A stretch of 64,000 nt of DNA from Anthracocystis setariae. Its lineage: Eukaryota > Basidiomycota > Ustilaginomycetes > Ustilaginales > Ustilaginaceae. The stretch's first letter is position 1. Each line of letters opens with the position of its first letter. The position numbers and the translations under genes are program-made. The notes beneath the pieces were generated by a model, which saw only the letters and a program-made list of their open reading frames with translations, was not told the DNA's origin and did no database searches. This document shows positions 32,201 to 42,083 of the stretch, in pieces. The stretch covers positions 363,031 through 427,030 of the forward strand of contig CAKMXJ010000023.1 in NCBI GenBank assembly GCA_928724745.1. The letters are read 5' to 3'.

Positions 32201-33469
32201 CCCCTCACCATCACTGCCGGACTGATGAGGCTGCGCGTGCTGGTTCTGAAGGAGTCGAAGACGAAGCGGGCGCACGCCAACACGACACAGCAGGCTTGTG
32301 AAGCTATCGGCGCGATCCGTACCGTCGCTGCTTTCAACCTACAGCCGAAGACGCTCGAGATGTACCTCCAGAACCTCGACCGAGCTTCACGCTCTCTGCT
32401 GCCGACCATCGGTTTTAGCAGTGTTCTTTTCGGAGTGTCCCAGTGCGTACAGCTACTAGTCGTATCGCTTGCGTTTTGGTACGGTGGTAGGGAGCTGGCT
32501 GTGGGCCGAACTTCCTCCAAGGGTTTCTTCACGATCCTCATTTCGGTTGTGTATGGCAGTGTCCAAGCTGGCAACATTTTCAACTACAGCGCAGATTTTT
32601 CCAGCGCCCATTCAGCGGCTTGCAGGTCGTTGTCCATCATGAAGCAGGCCAAGCAAGTGTCAGACGTAAACGCCAAAGATCATGGTTTCGACCCGGAAAA
32701 GGAGCAAGCGGCTACGTCGGGCCAGATCGCGCTGGAGAATGTCACCTTCCGCTACCCTCAACGTCCCACTGCCGTTGTCCTCGACGGCATCTCCATGACG
32801 ATCGAGGCAGGCTCGTTCTGCGCTATTGTTGGAGGGAGTGGGTCCGGTAAATCGACGGTTTTGCAGCTAATTGAACGATTCTATATGCCGGAGAAAGGTC
32901 AGGTTTTGTTGGACTCGCAGTCGATCACCAAGGGCGATCCGGCCAGGTTCCGCAAATATCTCTCTTACGTGCCTCAAGAGCCGACGTTGTTCGAAGGAAC
33001 GATTGGATGGAACATTGCTCTGGGTGCTGCTGATATGGATCCGAGCCAAGTACCGCTGGAAAAGATCCAGGAGGCGGCTGAGCTGGCTCAATTGGGCGAC
33101 CTGCTGGCTAGTCTTCCGGATGGCTTGAATACCCAACTCAGCGCTCGAGGTGTCCAGATGTCTGGAGGCCAGAAGCAACGTATTGCGATCGCACGAGCCA
33201 TCATTCGGAATCCGAAAGTTCTTCTGCTGGACGAGGCCACCTCGGCTCTCGACCCGGCCAGCGAACGAGCCGTCCAGTCCGCACTCGATAGCGTCAGCCC
33301 GGGTCGGACCACCATCGCGGTGGCACATAGGCTCTCGACGATCGTCAAAGCAGACAAGGTCATCGTCATGCAGTCTGGCAAGGTCGTTGAAGAGGGAAGC
33401 CCAAGGGAGTTATTCAAGCGCGATGGCCATTTTACAAGCATGTGCCGCCTCCAAGGCGTCTCGTTTTAG
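29297..33469 (+). CDS. atr1: ABCB-type (MDR) full transporter, glycolipid exporter candidate
   Basis: 1390 residues in one exon with the TMD-NBD-TMD-NBD plan of multidrug exporters. The first membrane domain starts near residue 85 (LLLNLFGLLMAVASGAAQP). NBD1 has Walker A GLSGSGKST (about 475), signature LSGGQKQRIAIARA and Walker B ILLLDEATSALD. A polar linker follows (about 690-780). The second half has Walker A GGSGSGKST (about 1178), signature MSGGQKQRIAIARA and Walker B VLLLDEATSALD. Both sites look catalytically complete. It probably sits in the plasma membrane and exports the finished cellobiose lipid, as proposed for Atr1 in ustilagic-acid and flocculosin clusters. An AATAAA lies at 33474-33479, just after the stop. 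Confidence 0.92.
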   Translation: MLFRTDRKTLNKTALENEFKDDQYSKDDIHNRKREPFGHAPSSSKASTSPTLPGSSDSVKLDIEVDDAVPPDPASSLAKTSYTDIFRYASKRQLLLNLFGLLMAVASGAAQPLMTIFIGKISTVFLKYTSAIASGDHAAFEAAKADVYRTINHDATIILYLGISLFISSFIYMAIFSYTSERIASNIRYAYLYSLFHKSIDFFERYGQGTVAAKIGSDVHLIQIGVGEKLPMAIMYLSTFLSAAAVAFSLSWRLSLVLLPIAPLILLSGGIMGALTKKTKLVELGCVAKAASRAEEAFNGIKILKAFSKEHVLNHEYNRLTADTLTAGAKAGRIQGTGVGALLFIIYSGYALAFFYGAKLIARGELPPGRIVSVVFANFAGAFAIANFFQMLDSFTMATASATAIFDTIKHGQDDHSASPRASFDDRKLQDGYTAQLRFDNVSFSYPSKPDRPVLQDISLEFRSGVATAIVGLSGSGKSTIFTLLQRFYEPTRGAIRLDGVDVGDLDVHWLRGQIGIVEQQPTLFSMSIRANIELGLPDRDHRSEQELQAMVVQAAKKANAHDFITALAHGYDTEVGSQGFLLSGGQKQRIAIARALIRDPKILLLDEATSALDSNSEAVVQAALDEAAKDRTTIVISHRLSTVRNAAHIIVLGPDGIIEQGSHHELGTKQNGAFAGMLKHAEDGSLPEVADAEQTELLPSAQLLSPPRTTEVSFVQSLDLPRRSGAGRSIEVRRHSYAPPSASLTLNGKVEDLRQAFRRDLETGNASVEALSGKGGDSDENGLRSLLHLLLKDPDTGKLGGLYLLGSLCAAIIGAIYPIYAILFGTAMEDFAPCNADRGGPCPEPARSTMLHSNLVSSGSFFIVAIGCALVSFFHVRSLYVAGARVTHRLRVLVFQSLLRLDASFFDDPANTSNDLASSLSAISQGVYGGLGPTLGSIVQSLATVVVGYAVALGYGWRLALVVIAATPLTITAGLMRLRVLVLKESKTKRAHANTTQQACEAIGAIRTVAAFNLQPKTLEMYLQNLDRASRSLLPTIGFSSVLFGVSQCVQLLVVSLAFWYGGRELAVGRTSSKGFFTILISVVYGSVQAGNIFNYSADFSSAHSAACRSLSIMKQAKQVSDVNAKDHGFDPEKEQAATSGQIALENVTFRYPQRPTAVVLDGISMTIEAGSFCAIVGGSGSGKSTVLQLIERFYMPEKGQVLLDSQSITKGDPARFRKYLSYVPQEPTLFEGTIGWNIALGAADMDPSQVPLEKIQEAAELAQLGDLLASLPDGLNTQLSARGVQMSGGQKQRIAIARAIIRNPKVLLLDEATSALDPASERAVQSALDSVSPGRTTIAVAHRLSTIVKADKVIVMQSGKVVEEGSPRELFKRDGHFTSMCRLQGVSF

Positions 33470-34686
33470 GTTCAATAAAAGCTTTGATTCTTTCAGATCG
33501 ATACATGTATGACACCTGCGCTTTGCTACCGCGAGCGAAACATGCCATGGTTATGTTGGATCTGCCGGCTTGAATGGGTGTGTTGTGGCGTTCTTTGAGA
33601 ATGGCCCAAGATGTTTACGTTGTTTGCAAGAGCTGATGAGATCTCCGAGCGAGGCAGGGCTCTGTGATTAAGACGGACAGCGACTTTGTCATCGAGTGTC
33701 AAGCTCTCGCACGACTGTATGCGAAACTTGAGTGGAGATGTGTCGCACGATCACAGCTTGCATGCGATGTGTGTATAGTAAATGCAGTGGATTCCAGGAG
33801 AGTGAGATCCGACGATGGCCTTGACTATATACATGAGGAGCGAAGCGACGAGTGAGCGGTGAGACAGAGGCTACGGACTGTGGTTGGCAGACGCTGACCC
33901 AGCGTTAGTCACGTGCGCGCTACGTGACAAAACCGCAGTCTAGATTGCAAAAGGAAGGATCTGAAAGGAGCTAAAGCCATATACAGACCAAAAGTGTGCC
34001 GTGTCTGCACAGGGCCTGCATGTGGAACTAACTAAGCCTTAATCGGATGCGCCTGGCATTGAGACTGAAAGTCACTCGCAAGAGCAGCTTGGAAGGCGGG
34101 AACGCTTGACGAGAGAGAGCTTGAGAGCTTTACAAGAGACGATAGCGAGATGAAAGTGGGGAGCGAGCTCATACATGCATACCGAGGGCTGTAGCACGCT
34201 CTTTGTGAATTATCAGGGAGGTTGTGTTGTATGCGCTCAACGACGGAGAAGTTTTGGGATCGAGTCGGGCAATTTAGTGATCGAGACTGAAAGCAGCTTG
34301 AAAGCGGGGAAGATATTGAAAAAAAGGGGTTCGAGAGCTTTGGATGTTACGGTAGGGGAAGGTACAGTAAGGGTGAAAGTTCTGTGATCGAGACTGAAAG
34401 CAATTTCAAAGACGGAAACAGCTGACGAGGGAGCTTTGCAAGAAAGAGTCGCGGGATGGAAAGTGGGGGGGGGGAAGAATGTGACACATCATGCTCGAAA
34501 AGCTCATACAGTACGTGCATACAGTTCGAATGCGTCTCGTTGAATGGCGCGGGGGATGGAACTTCATTTCGTTCATTTCATCGAGATCTTCGTCACATCG
34601 TAGCAAAAAAAAAAAAAAAAAAAAAAAGGTGGGTCTTTCCTTTGTCGAAATGAAACGTACGACTCTAGCGTAGGGGTGGGTCTGAC
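33470..34686. other. Convergent spacer between atr1 and acyltransferase 1
   Basis: No credible gene. It holds a three-copy imperfect repeat (next entry) and a poly-A tract of about 23 at 34605-34627. Confidence 0.5.
34058..34470. repeat. Three imperfect repeats starting GAGACTGAAAG
   Basis: Units begin near 34064, 34280 and 34391. Each has GAGACTGAAAG, then an AAAG/GGAAGGCGG-like stretch. Two or three share GAGAGCTTT or GAGCTTTGCAAGA and end GATG-GAAAGTGGGG. Units 1 and 3 also share a following CTCATACA. Spacing is irregular (about 110-215 bp). Confidence 0.5.
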
Positions 34687-36219
34687 CTACAACACAATAG
34701 CAAACTGCTGAATCAAGGGATTCTTTAGCAAAGCCTGCATCTCTTCGCTCCTCATACCTACGTACGCTACCAGCGAGCTTGCCTTCTGAGCTTCGACGGG
34801 AGATGGTTGATGCTCCTTGGCCGCCTCCAGCGAGGTCCACTCGCCGGGAGCTTTAAGGATAAAGCAGGTTCCGTCGGCCGAGTCAAGCGTCAAGCCATTC
34901 AGAGTGACGGGTACCATTCCAATGACAGTGTGAGTGTACGGGCGACCCAACTTGCTGCCAAAGTTCACCAGCTCTCGAGCAGGCAGGCGCGAGATATTGC
35001 TGATGGTGACGTCGTTGCCGAACATGCTCGTGCTCTTAGGCAGCCAACCAGGACCAAACGAAGGTGAATCGACATAGTTGTGGTAGCGAACGATCGAGGA
35101 CATTTGACCTGGTGTGATGTTGATGTATTGGGTTCGAAGGAGCCAGGCGAGATGGAACAGGGATGCGCGATTTTGGGTCGTAACCTGAGAGGCAGGCAGC
35201 GGGAAGACGTGCGCCGGATGGACGTTGCCTATGTACTTGCCGAACTCTGCTTCAGAGCGAGGAAGGCTAGGAAGCAGACGACGACCGTCCAGCGGCGTAT
35301 GTAAGCCAGTCACAGCATCGGGTGCGAGACTTCGGGCGTCGGTGATCGCCGCCCACAGCAGAGCATGGAGGGCATCATTGGTACCGATCCAGTTTTCCTT
35401 TGAAGGAAGAACGCCATTGCTCTCTCCGAGCTTGTGGTTGTTCAATGCCCACTCTGCAAGCGTTCCCTTGAGGCTGTCCAGCTTAGAAGGCGTGAAGAGA
35501 AGCGATGCGTACTGGCATCGGGAAGGAGCGCGTGTCATTTTGGGAGGCTGGCCACGTTCCGAGAACCACACATCCGATTTGATACTTTCGGGCTGGACTT
35601 GATCCGCATACTTGAGGAGGTTTCGAGACCAATCGAAGCGACCGACGACTTGATCGTCGATTTGGTCGGGTTTGTCTTGGACGAAAGAGACACAGCGTCC
35701 GAGCTCGGCCATGAGATCTACATAGCCGACGAAGTCGACCAACCAGTGGTGAGTGCTGGTGCTGAGGGTGACGGAACCACACTGGAAACGAGTCAGCTTG
35801 ACGGCGAAGACGGTGGAGCTGTCGTCAACGATCATGACCGGGCGGGGTGCAAAGGAAGGATCAAACTTTCCATTAAAACCCTTCCAGCCGTTGCCGAGCT
35901 CTCGATCGGCTTGCACGATATCGAGATCGGCACCTTGGTCATTGTACTCGAGATACCACCTGCCCGAAGCTGTATCGTGTCGAGTCCGAGCGGCTGCTGC
36001 GGGGAAGCGTGCAAGGAAGAGCTCCATGCCCGAAGTAAAGGATTTTTCCAGCTGTGAAAGCGAAAGATCCTTCAAGGCTGGATTCTCGGAGGCGAGGAAA
36101 AACCAAGTGCAGTGCATCGACATTCTTGGCATGGCCAAGTCTTGGCCATCGAGGGGTACCTCCTTGGGCACTTGCTGCCTCAAAATACCAGCTTTGGGTA
36201 CGATTCGCTTCGACACCAT
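34687..36219 (-). CDS. uat1: Acyltransferase (BAHD/trichothecene-acetyltransferase type), Uat1-like
   Basis: 510 residues in one exon from ATG (MVSKRIVPKAG). The acyl-CoA-dependent catalytic motif is present as THHWLVDF (HHxxxD, about residue 158). The second family motif, DFGWG, seems replaced by NFGSKLGRP (about residue 415), so its structural role may be kept by other residues. ALLWAAITDARSLAPD fits the family's central domain. No signal or membrane segment. In U. maydis, Uat1 puts the short-chain acyl group on the cellobiose; this gene or the second acyltransferase could have that role, the other adding acetyl. A TATA-like element lies about 85 bp upstream and ATGCGCAT about 350 bp upstream. 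Confidence 0.78.
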   Translation of the reverse strand: MVSKRIVPKAGILRQQVPKEVPLDGQDLAMPRMSMHCTWFFLASENPALKDLSLSQLEKSFTSGMELFLARFPAAAARTRHDTASGRWYLEYNDQGADLDIVQADRELGNGWKGFNGKFDPSFAPRPVMIVDDSSTVFAVKLTRFQCGSVTLSTSTHHWLVDFVGYVDLMAELGRCVSFVQDKPDQIDDQVVGRFDWSRNLLKYADQVQPESIKSDVWFSERGQPPKMTRAPSRCQYASLLFTPSKLDSLKGTLAEWALNNHKLGESNGVLPSKENWIGTNDALHALLWAAITDARSLAPDAVTGLHTPLDGRRLLPSLPRSEAEFGKYIGNVHPAHVFPLPASQVTTQNRASLFHLAWLLRTQYINITPGQMSSIVRYHNYVDSPSFGPGWLPKSTSMFGNDVTISNISRLPARELVNFGSKLGRPYTHTVIGMVPVTLNGLTLDSADGTCFILKAPGEWTSLEAAKEHQPSPVEAQKASSLVAYVGMRSEEMQALLKNPLIQQFAIVL

Positions 36220-36957
36220 GCTGTTCTCTGGTTGGGAAACGTGAAAAGCGGATTGATGCGATTGTGGAGGGTCGTCTCTTTCTGGAACGGATCGACCACT
36301 TAGTTATAGTATCTGCCATTGAGCATCCCAGTATAGTAGTTGCGTCCGGGCCAGGCTATGCGAGCTGGAAGTGGACGGCAGAAAGGTGCAGTTATGGAGC
36401 TCAAAAACAGCATCCGCATAGCCTTTTCTGCGTTTCTGACACGAGCAAATGGATCAAGATAGGCTAGATGCCCTACACTGCTTGCGTCGGTGGTCGCTGG
36501 GCTGCAACGTATGCGAGGCAAGCTGCGCGCTATGTGACAGGTCGAATGGATGACATGCGCAATTTTCGACATGCGCATACACGTCGTCACTCGCCTGTGA
36601 GGCGTTTCGGCAAAGAACCTGCGTCCTGCCTTGAAAATATCGATTCCTCACCTGAGAACAGGTAATGGTCAACCTCCGAGTCCCGAACCAAATCTTGACT
36701 TGTTCATTGTGATCAACGTCGACAAGACTGGACACTTTGACGCTGGTGAGGTTTCTGAAGCGGCAGTCGATCAAATGCGGTAAACGTCCTCACAGAAAGC
36801 CACGACTGTATTTTTCAAGTTTTTTTCTAAATTCAAACGAAAAAAAAAAAAAGAATCACAAAATTTTGGTCGAAAAACTGAAAATCCCAATAAATTGCTA
36901 TAAACTCTCTAACCACGAACGGAACATGCTATCATAACGTTGACCACGACGTCGAAT
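36220..36957. other. Acyltransferase 1 promoter and cyp1 3' flank
   Basis: No gene. It contains ATGCGCAT at 36571 with a one-mismatch copy (ATGCGCAA) at 36555, and an A-rich stretch near 36840. Confidence 0.5.
36571..36578. promoter_or_regulatory. ATGCGCAT palindrome upstream of acyltransferase 1
   Basis: Perfect octamer 352 bp upstream of the start codon, 16 bp from a 7/8 match at 36555-36562. Confidence 0.6.
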
Positions 36958-38748
36958 CTAGTTGTCGATCCCCTTGTTCTCCCTGATCTTTGCCCGTACC
37001 ATGAGAGGTCGCTTCATAGGATGTGTAAGAGAGTTGAGGTAGTCGGGCACCTTGTCGAAGCCGGCCGACTTCTTCGGGCCAAGGTCGACCAATTCCAAAT
37101 CGAATTTGGCGAAAATGTGGTGAATCAGCTGCACCACCTCGTAACTGGCAAGCTTCTGTCCAAGGCACAGCCTGGGTCCACCGTTGAAGAAGTGGGCCTG
37201 GAACTGCGAGTACTTGACAGTGGAGCCTGTCCTTTCGTCCAACCAGCGACTGGGCTTGAACTCGCAAGCGTCCTCGCCCCAGATGTCAGGGTTGCGAGCC
37301 ATAGCCCAGTCCGAGTAGAGCATAAGGTCTCCCTTCCTCACTCGGGGGCCGCCGTTGGGAAGCACATCGTCGGCAAGAGCTCGGCGAATGTTCTTCGGAA
37401 TAGATGGGTGAAGACGAAGCGTTTCGTGAAACGTCGTCAGCTTGGCAGTGTGCTGCTCAAACACGTCGTAATCAATCTCCAAGCCAGCCTCGTGTCCCTC
37501 CTCGTCCAACGAAGCATCGATCTCCTCGCGAATGGAAGAATAGACTTGGGGCTTGGTGAGCATATGCCAAGACATCCAGGAGAGCGCCTCGGCAGTGGTA
37601 TCGCGTCCAGCGATCATAAGGTTCAAGATCGTGTCCTTGAGCTGCTGGTTGCTCAAGCCTTGGCCATCGGAAGAGCGGTAAGCCATGAACAAGTCGAGCA
37701 GATCTTTGCGACCGCCCTCGGCCTTTTCCTTCTCACCCAGAGCCTCGACTTCCTTTCGGCGCGACTCGACGATGTTGTTGGTGAACTCTTCGACAATCTT
37801 CCTGGCGGCACGCATCTTTCTTCCGGTCTCGTTGAAGCGCTCAGCCATCTTCCACCAGGGCTGCACAAAGCGCATGTCGAGCACCTTCTGCGCATAGTTG
37901 AAAGCATCGCCGAACGTGTCGGGGCGATCCGGCTCGGAAAGCGCCTTGATATCCTGGCTGAAGGCGATCTTGACAAACGAGCTCAGCGTGAACTTGAAGT
38001 AGAGCTCCTGCAGGTTGAAGACCTCTCCGGACTTGGCGTAAGTCTCGATCAGTTGTTCGACAAGCTTGCAGTCTTCTCGGATAGTGTTGGTGATGATCGC
38101 CTTGAAGGAACTGACGGTGAAGATGCGAGATGCCACTTTGCGCTGCATCTTCCAACGCTCGCCATCCGAGGTGAAAATACCATCTCCTAGCACGTCACGC
38201 ATCTGGTCGTGGAATTGCTCGCCTTTGACGTAGTTGGCGAACTTTGTCTTTTGCACATGTTCGATCCAGTCTGGACGCGAGATGTCGATCAGGCGACCCA
38301 GTCCCGGAAGCGTGTGCGTATTGCCATAGCCGTACTTCTGCTGCGCATGAACCTGGTAGCTGAGTGGATCGCGGTTCTTGAGCGCCCACATCAGGTTACC
38401 AATCAAAGGCAAGCCCTTGGGGCCCTTGAGGTCACTTCGTCTCTCGCATCCGATAGCACAATCCCAATATCGAAAGACAAGGTATGCGATGCCCAGCGCG
38501 GCTACGATCAGAGAGACGAGGATGGGATGATGACTTGCTCGACCTGCAATGCCGATGAGCGGCTCTGATTGGACAAGAGGCTTGGCCGCTGCATCGATCA
38601 AGGAAGAAGGTGTCACCCTCCCTATGCTTTGGTTCAGACGATAGGTAGCCGAGCTGAATGTTTGATTGGGAAAGGATAGTTGACTAGGTCCACCAAATAA
38701 GCGTTGTGGCTGCAGGTGCTGCAGAGTATGAATTGGCTTGATCTCCAT
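36958..38748 (-). CDS. cyp1: Cytochrome P450, fatty-acid omega-hydroxylase type (CYP52/CYP4-like)
   Basis: 596 residues in one exon. A membrane anchor lies at about 72-95 ([19 protein letters not shown]), followed by the Pro-rich hinge [13 protein letters not shown]-helix [12 protein letters not shown] (about 380), K-helix E-x-x-R in ETLRLHPS, and heme loop [12 protein letters not shown] with Cys near 527. The [10 protein letters not shown] heme loop and AGRDTTAE helix are typical of omega-hydroxylating fungal CYP52 and plant CYP86/CYP94 enzymes. The best role is terminal hydroxylation of palmitate before glycosylation (Cyp1 in U. maydis). It acts at the ER membrane. A TATAA element lies near 38843, about 95 bp before the start. 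Confidence 0.82.
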   Translation of the reverse strand: MEIKPIHTLQHLQPQRLFGGPSQLSFPNQTFSSATYRLNQSIGRVTPSSLIDAAAKPLVQSEPLIGIAGRASHHPILVSLIVAALGIAYLVFRYWDCAIGCERRSDLKGPKGLPLIGNLMWALKNRDPLSYQVHAQQKYGYGNTHTLPGLGRLIDISRPDWIEHVQKTKFANYVKGEQFHDQMRDVLGDGIFTSDGERWKMQRKVASRIFTVSSFKAIITNTIREDCKLVEQLIETYAKSGEVFNLQELYFKFTLSSFVKIAFSQDIKALSEPDRPDTFGDAFNYAQKVLDMRFVQPWWKMAERFNETGRKMRAARKIVEEFTNNIVESRRKEVEALGEKEKAEGGRKDLLDLFMAYRSSDGQGLSNQQLKDTILNLMIAGRDTTAEALSWMSWHMLTKPQVYSSIREEIDASLDEEGHEAGLEIDYDVFEQHTAKLTTFHETLRLHPSIPKNIRRALADDVLPNGGPRVRKGDLMLYSDWAMARNPDIWGEDACEFKPSRWLDERTGSTVKYSQFQAHFFNGGPRLCLGQKLASYEVVQLIHHIFAKFDLELVDLGPKKSAGFDKVPDYLNSLTHPMKRPLMVRAKIRENKGIDN

Positions 38749-39114
38749 GGCTGTGTATAGACTCGAGCGTTGTTGCGGTGGAGCTGTTGGAGGAGAGGCT
38801 TAGCTTGACTTCAACAGAAATGATGAGCAAGATGGACGAGCTTATAAGCAAACGGCGCTGCGTGAGCGCCTTTGGTGTTCTGCGAGCTGCTGCAAGAGGT
38901 ACACACAGAAGGCCTGCTTCTCGTTTCGAAGAAGCTCGAGTGCATCGCAAAGTGTGCATTCCCTCTTTCGAGCTCTAGATACAATCTCAAAGCCTAGCGC
39001 TGTGAGATGTAGTGAGGATAATGCTGAGATCGTCCTTGCCATGGCAACGATAACGATATCGCCATTGCATGTCGAAAGAAAGGCGATGCGAGATCGAAGC
39101 CGGAAGGTTAGAGG

Positions 39115-39122
39115 ATGCGCAT
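39115..39122. promoter_or_regulatory. ATGCGCAT palindrome upstream of cyp1
   Basis: Perfect octamer 367 bp upstream of the cyp1 start; CTGCGCAT follows at 39199. Confidence 0.6.
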
Positions 39123-39689
39123 ACGGTACCTTTGGAAGCTCGAAAGGCACTTGACCAGTCCCATGACTTGAGCTGCAGGGCTCTCTTTCTCTCTCAGGCT
39201 GCGCATAGCGCAAACTTCCCGGACCGCCAGCCGCACTTGAGGTTCACACGACGTTTCTGCCACGGACAGCCTGTCAATCTCGCCTTGCAAACTAGCATGT
39301 GGTCGTCTGAACTGCATCAACGTCTGCATGTCCGTGAGTACATATTGTGGATCTAGAGATGCTTCTCTCGGGTGGGCGCGATTCATCTTTTGAGGTGCGG
39401 CTGTTCTAGCTCGGCAGCCATTGAAGCTGAAAGCCTATTTTGACTAATCTGAGTTGCTTTCGCCTCGAAAGGACGGAGGATTGATATCTTGTGCTGTACT
39501 GGAAGCTTCACTCCTCTTCCTAACAGCCACGTAAGCATGTCAATTGCTGTTGAGCTGGTCACCGTCCACATTGTGGAAGGACGCAATTAAACAACGAATG
39601 AACCTGTTGAGGAGACGAATGCAGTGTGCTGACAAGAGACCGCGCTGGGCTTTGCTGCCCCGAAGCAAGATGCCGACTTGGAACATCGT

Positions 39690-39697
39690 ATGCGCAT
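39690..39697. promoter_or_regulatory. ATGCGCAT palindrome, distal to cyp1
   Basis: Perfect octamer about 940 bp upstream of cyp1 and 158 bp past the stop of acyltransferase 2. Confidence 0.5.
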
Positions 39698-39854
39698 GTA
39701 TCCAGGCCGCCGAGACGGCTGCCATGTAGGTCGAATGCAGACTTCGGCTCAGTTGGCAGGTCACTCAAAATCCTGGTCCTCTACTAAGCGACTCTTTAAC
39801 AGTCCACTATCACGCCTTCATAGCGAAGCAAGGACGAAACGTGCGATTTCTCTT

Positions 39855-41344
39855 CTACAGAGTACAGGTTTGTATAGTGCTCATCAGCTTGGACCAGAAG
39901 CGTTCGATGATCTCCTCCTCGAATCTTCCTGCGCTCCAAGCGAGGGAAAGGTTCAGATGGCCATGGAGGGTCCAAGCGTGGATGCCCAATGAAGGGAGAT
40001 TGTTCCTTGTGGCCACTTGATATCCTCGAAGTCCTCCAATGGCTGCCAACTTTCCCAGGCTAGAGAAAGTTGGAACACTCGTCTCTGGCCTTTATTGTGA
40101 AAGTCAAAAGGAAAGTAGAACTTGAATCAGCCCTCTGCTTGGTTGGCTCGCTAAGCGGAAGTGAGATCGGGACCAATGGGTCGACTTACCTGATAGCTGT
40201 GAATAGTTTCAAAAGAGCGCCGATATACTCGTCCTGAACTTCGATCGAGAATCGGCGAGCTAAAGCGAACGAATCCGTGACCGCCTTGGTCGTATCTGCC
40301 AGATCTGCACCTGGTGCAATCTCAAGCGAAATGGGAGCGAAAATGGTGCTGGTCATGTTAGCTGCGAGAGACGGATGCCAGAAAGGCATGGCAGGTACGG
40401 TGAGCCTCTGTGCCCCTCCCTGGCTCGATGTATCGAGTCCTAGACTGTCCATCATCGCATGAACGATGCATGCTTGAAGGTAAGCAGACACTGTGAAGGA
40501 TCGGGCTTTGCAGAGGTGTACCAGAGCTTCTGTATCTTGTGTCGTAAGGGTGCAGAGCTTGCGCCAGGCAGAGCTAGCTGAAGGTGTGACAGCCAGCTCC
40601 TTTGGAATGATCGGAAACCCAAAGGTTGACTGAGTCGAGGTTTCGAGCAGGCCAGACGAAAGTTGTGCGTCAGAATTGATCTCGTAGGTTGCACAAAGCT
40701 TGCAGCAAAGCCGTTCAACTTACCCCTTTCTTCGCCATTTGAAACATCTCCGGCAAGCCTAAGCCGCCTTCTTCGTTACCTTCTTTTGAGCTGGACCCGG
40801 GTTTCATAGTTCCTCCTTCCGGGTGGGACTCAAAGAGGCTCTGTTGGGTACCATCCTGGAAACTTCTGAGCAAATTGACGAGCGACGATGCCAACGCAAT
40901 GATACCCTTGGCATCGCCTAACGCGTGGGGATTTGTGATGGCAAAGTGTACTTCTCCATCTTCCCCTCCCTCAAAGATGGTGAGTGCTACGGTGTCAAAA
41001 CTCCGGCTCTGCAGGCAGTAGTCGATCCCGTGTTGTGCATTGGTTATGATTGGACCGAGGAACAGGGTGTTCTCTTCTTGTCCCGGTAAAGACACGATCC
41101 TGCCCTCACCACTGCCATCCAAGACGCGATGAGTCAAAGCAGGCGAGTCGTGAGATAGAGCTTTCCACGCCTTCTTCCAATCGGAAACATGCCTGGGTTT
41201 CAATGAGCGTTCCAGCTCGAAGATTGAAACCATGTCAAACGCTCCATGGTACTGCGTGTGAGCAAAATGCCAGAATCTTTCCGTACCCCAAAGATTCCTT
41301 CCGCTTAGGGTGTGACCTTCGCTGGAAAGGGTTCGGGACGGCAT
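39855..41344 (-). CDS. Second acyltransferase (HxxxD condensation-like), three exons
   Basis: Exons 41344-40724, 40680-40190 and 40077-39855 join in frame across introns of 43 and 112 nt, both GTAAGT...AG, giving 444 residues. The catalytic HxxxD motif is NPHALGDAKG (about residue 137). The C-terminal exon (SVPTFSSLGKL, then IHAWTLHGHLNLSLAWSAG and a terminal helix) matches the ending of condensation/acetyltransferase-fold proteins of glycolipid clusters, including the acyltransferases of the mannosylerythritol-lipid and flocculosin (Fat) pathways. It probably acetylates or acylates the cellobiose head group; which group it adds cannot be told. It shares a divergent upstream region with the thioesterase-like gene. 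The 43-nt intron is unusually short but is the only one fitting frame and consensus. Confidence 0.75.
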
Positions 41345-42083
41345 TGTACGTTACTGAAATACTTGCGGATGGGGGTTGCTGCTGTGAATTGAGGAGCTGT
41401 TGAAGGACTTGCTGGGTAGCGAGAGAGAATCGGGATGTAGAGTTAGGGAGGAGTCGAGAAGAAATACAATGTAGATCAGCGAGCGAACTTTATGTCACAG
41501 GTCGCGAGATGTGAGTAAAGGTCATCTCAGACAGATGCAAACACCTCGGAGGAGATCAGTGGACCACTGACATACAGAAATCAGTTTCGCCGCTGGACAA
41601 CAGTAGCTGAGAACGTGAGAGCGCATGCTCGTTTACAGACTAGGATCACGAGCACTTGAATCGCCTCACGTTTCCCTACACTCTGCGCGCAGGATTGCGG
41701 AAGTCACATGCGCATGATTGATATGCCGTTTTTGACAGCAGCGTTTGACAAGGGTATTGTAATGTAATAAGGCGCGGGATCGCCCAATTTTGATAACGTC
41801 TGCGCAGTCCCCTCGCGGTCTGCAGCCGCTATGCACCGTATGGGTTCCCTGTTCGGACCCTGTTTCTGACCCCTTCAGACCCGGGGAAGCGAGTCCAGTG
41901 ATAGCTGGTTAGACAAAGGGACAGCTGGGTCGACAAAGGGACGGTCAGCTGGTAGAGCTCTGCGAAGGTACATAAACGACCTTGGACCTTGGAATCTGAT
42001 CCTCCCGTCCCTATTACAATCCCTCCACGCTGAACGGAAGCCTAACTTACTCCTCCTCCATCCAACGATTTGCCTACGACGAA
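41345..42083. promoter_or_regulatory. Divergent promoter, acyltransferase 2 / thioesterase-like
   Basis: 739 bp between outward-facing genes, with one perfect ATGCGCAT. TATA-like CATAAA sequences lie near 41490 (minus) and 41972 (plus). Confidence 0.55.
41708..41715. promoter_or_regulatory. ATGCGCAT palindrome, divergent promoter
   Basis: Perfect octamer near the middle of the region, 364 bp from one start codon and 369 bp from the other. Confidence 0.6.

Larger units (their letters stand above)
38749..39854. promoter_or_regulatory. cyp1 upstream region
   Basis: 1.1 kb without a credible gene, between cyp1 and the 3' end of acyltransferase 2. Two perfect ATGCGCAT sites (39115, 39690) and a 7/8 match (39199) lie here. 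Confidence 0.5.

Noticed and set aside
36940..38190. 416-codon ORF on the + strand
   Set aside because: Antisense shadow of the cyp1 P450, whose heme and I-helix motifs are clear on the minus strand.
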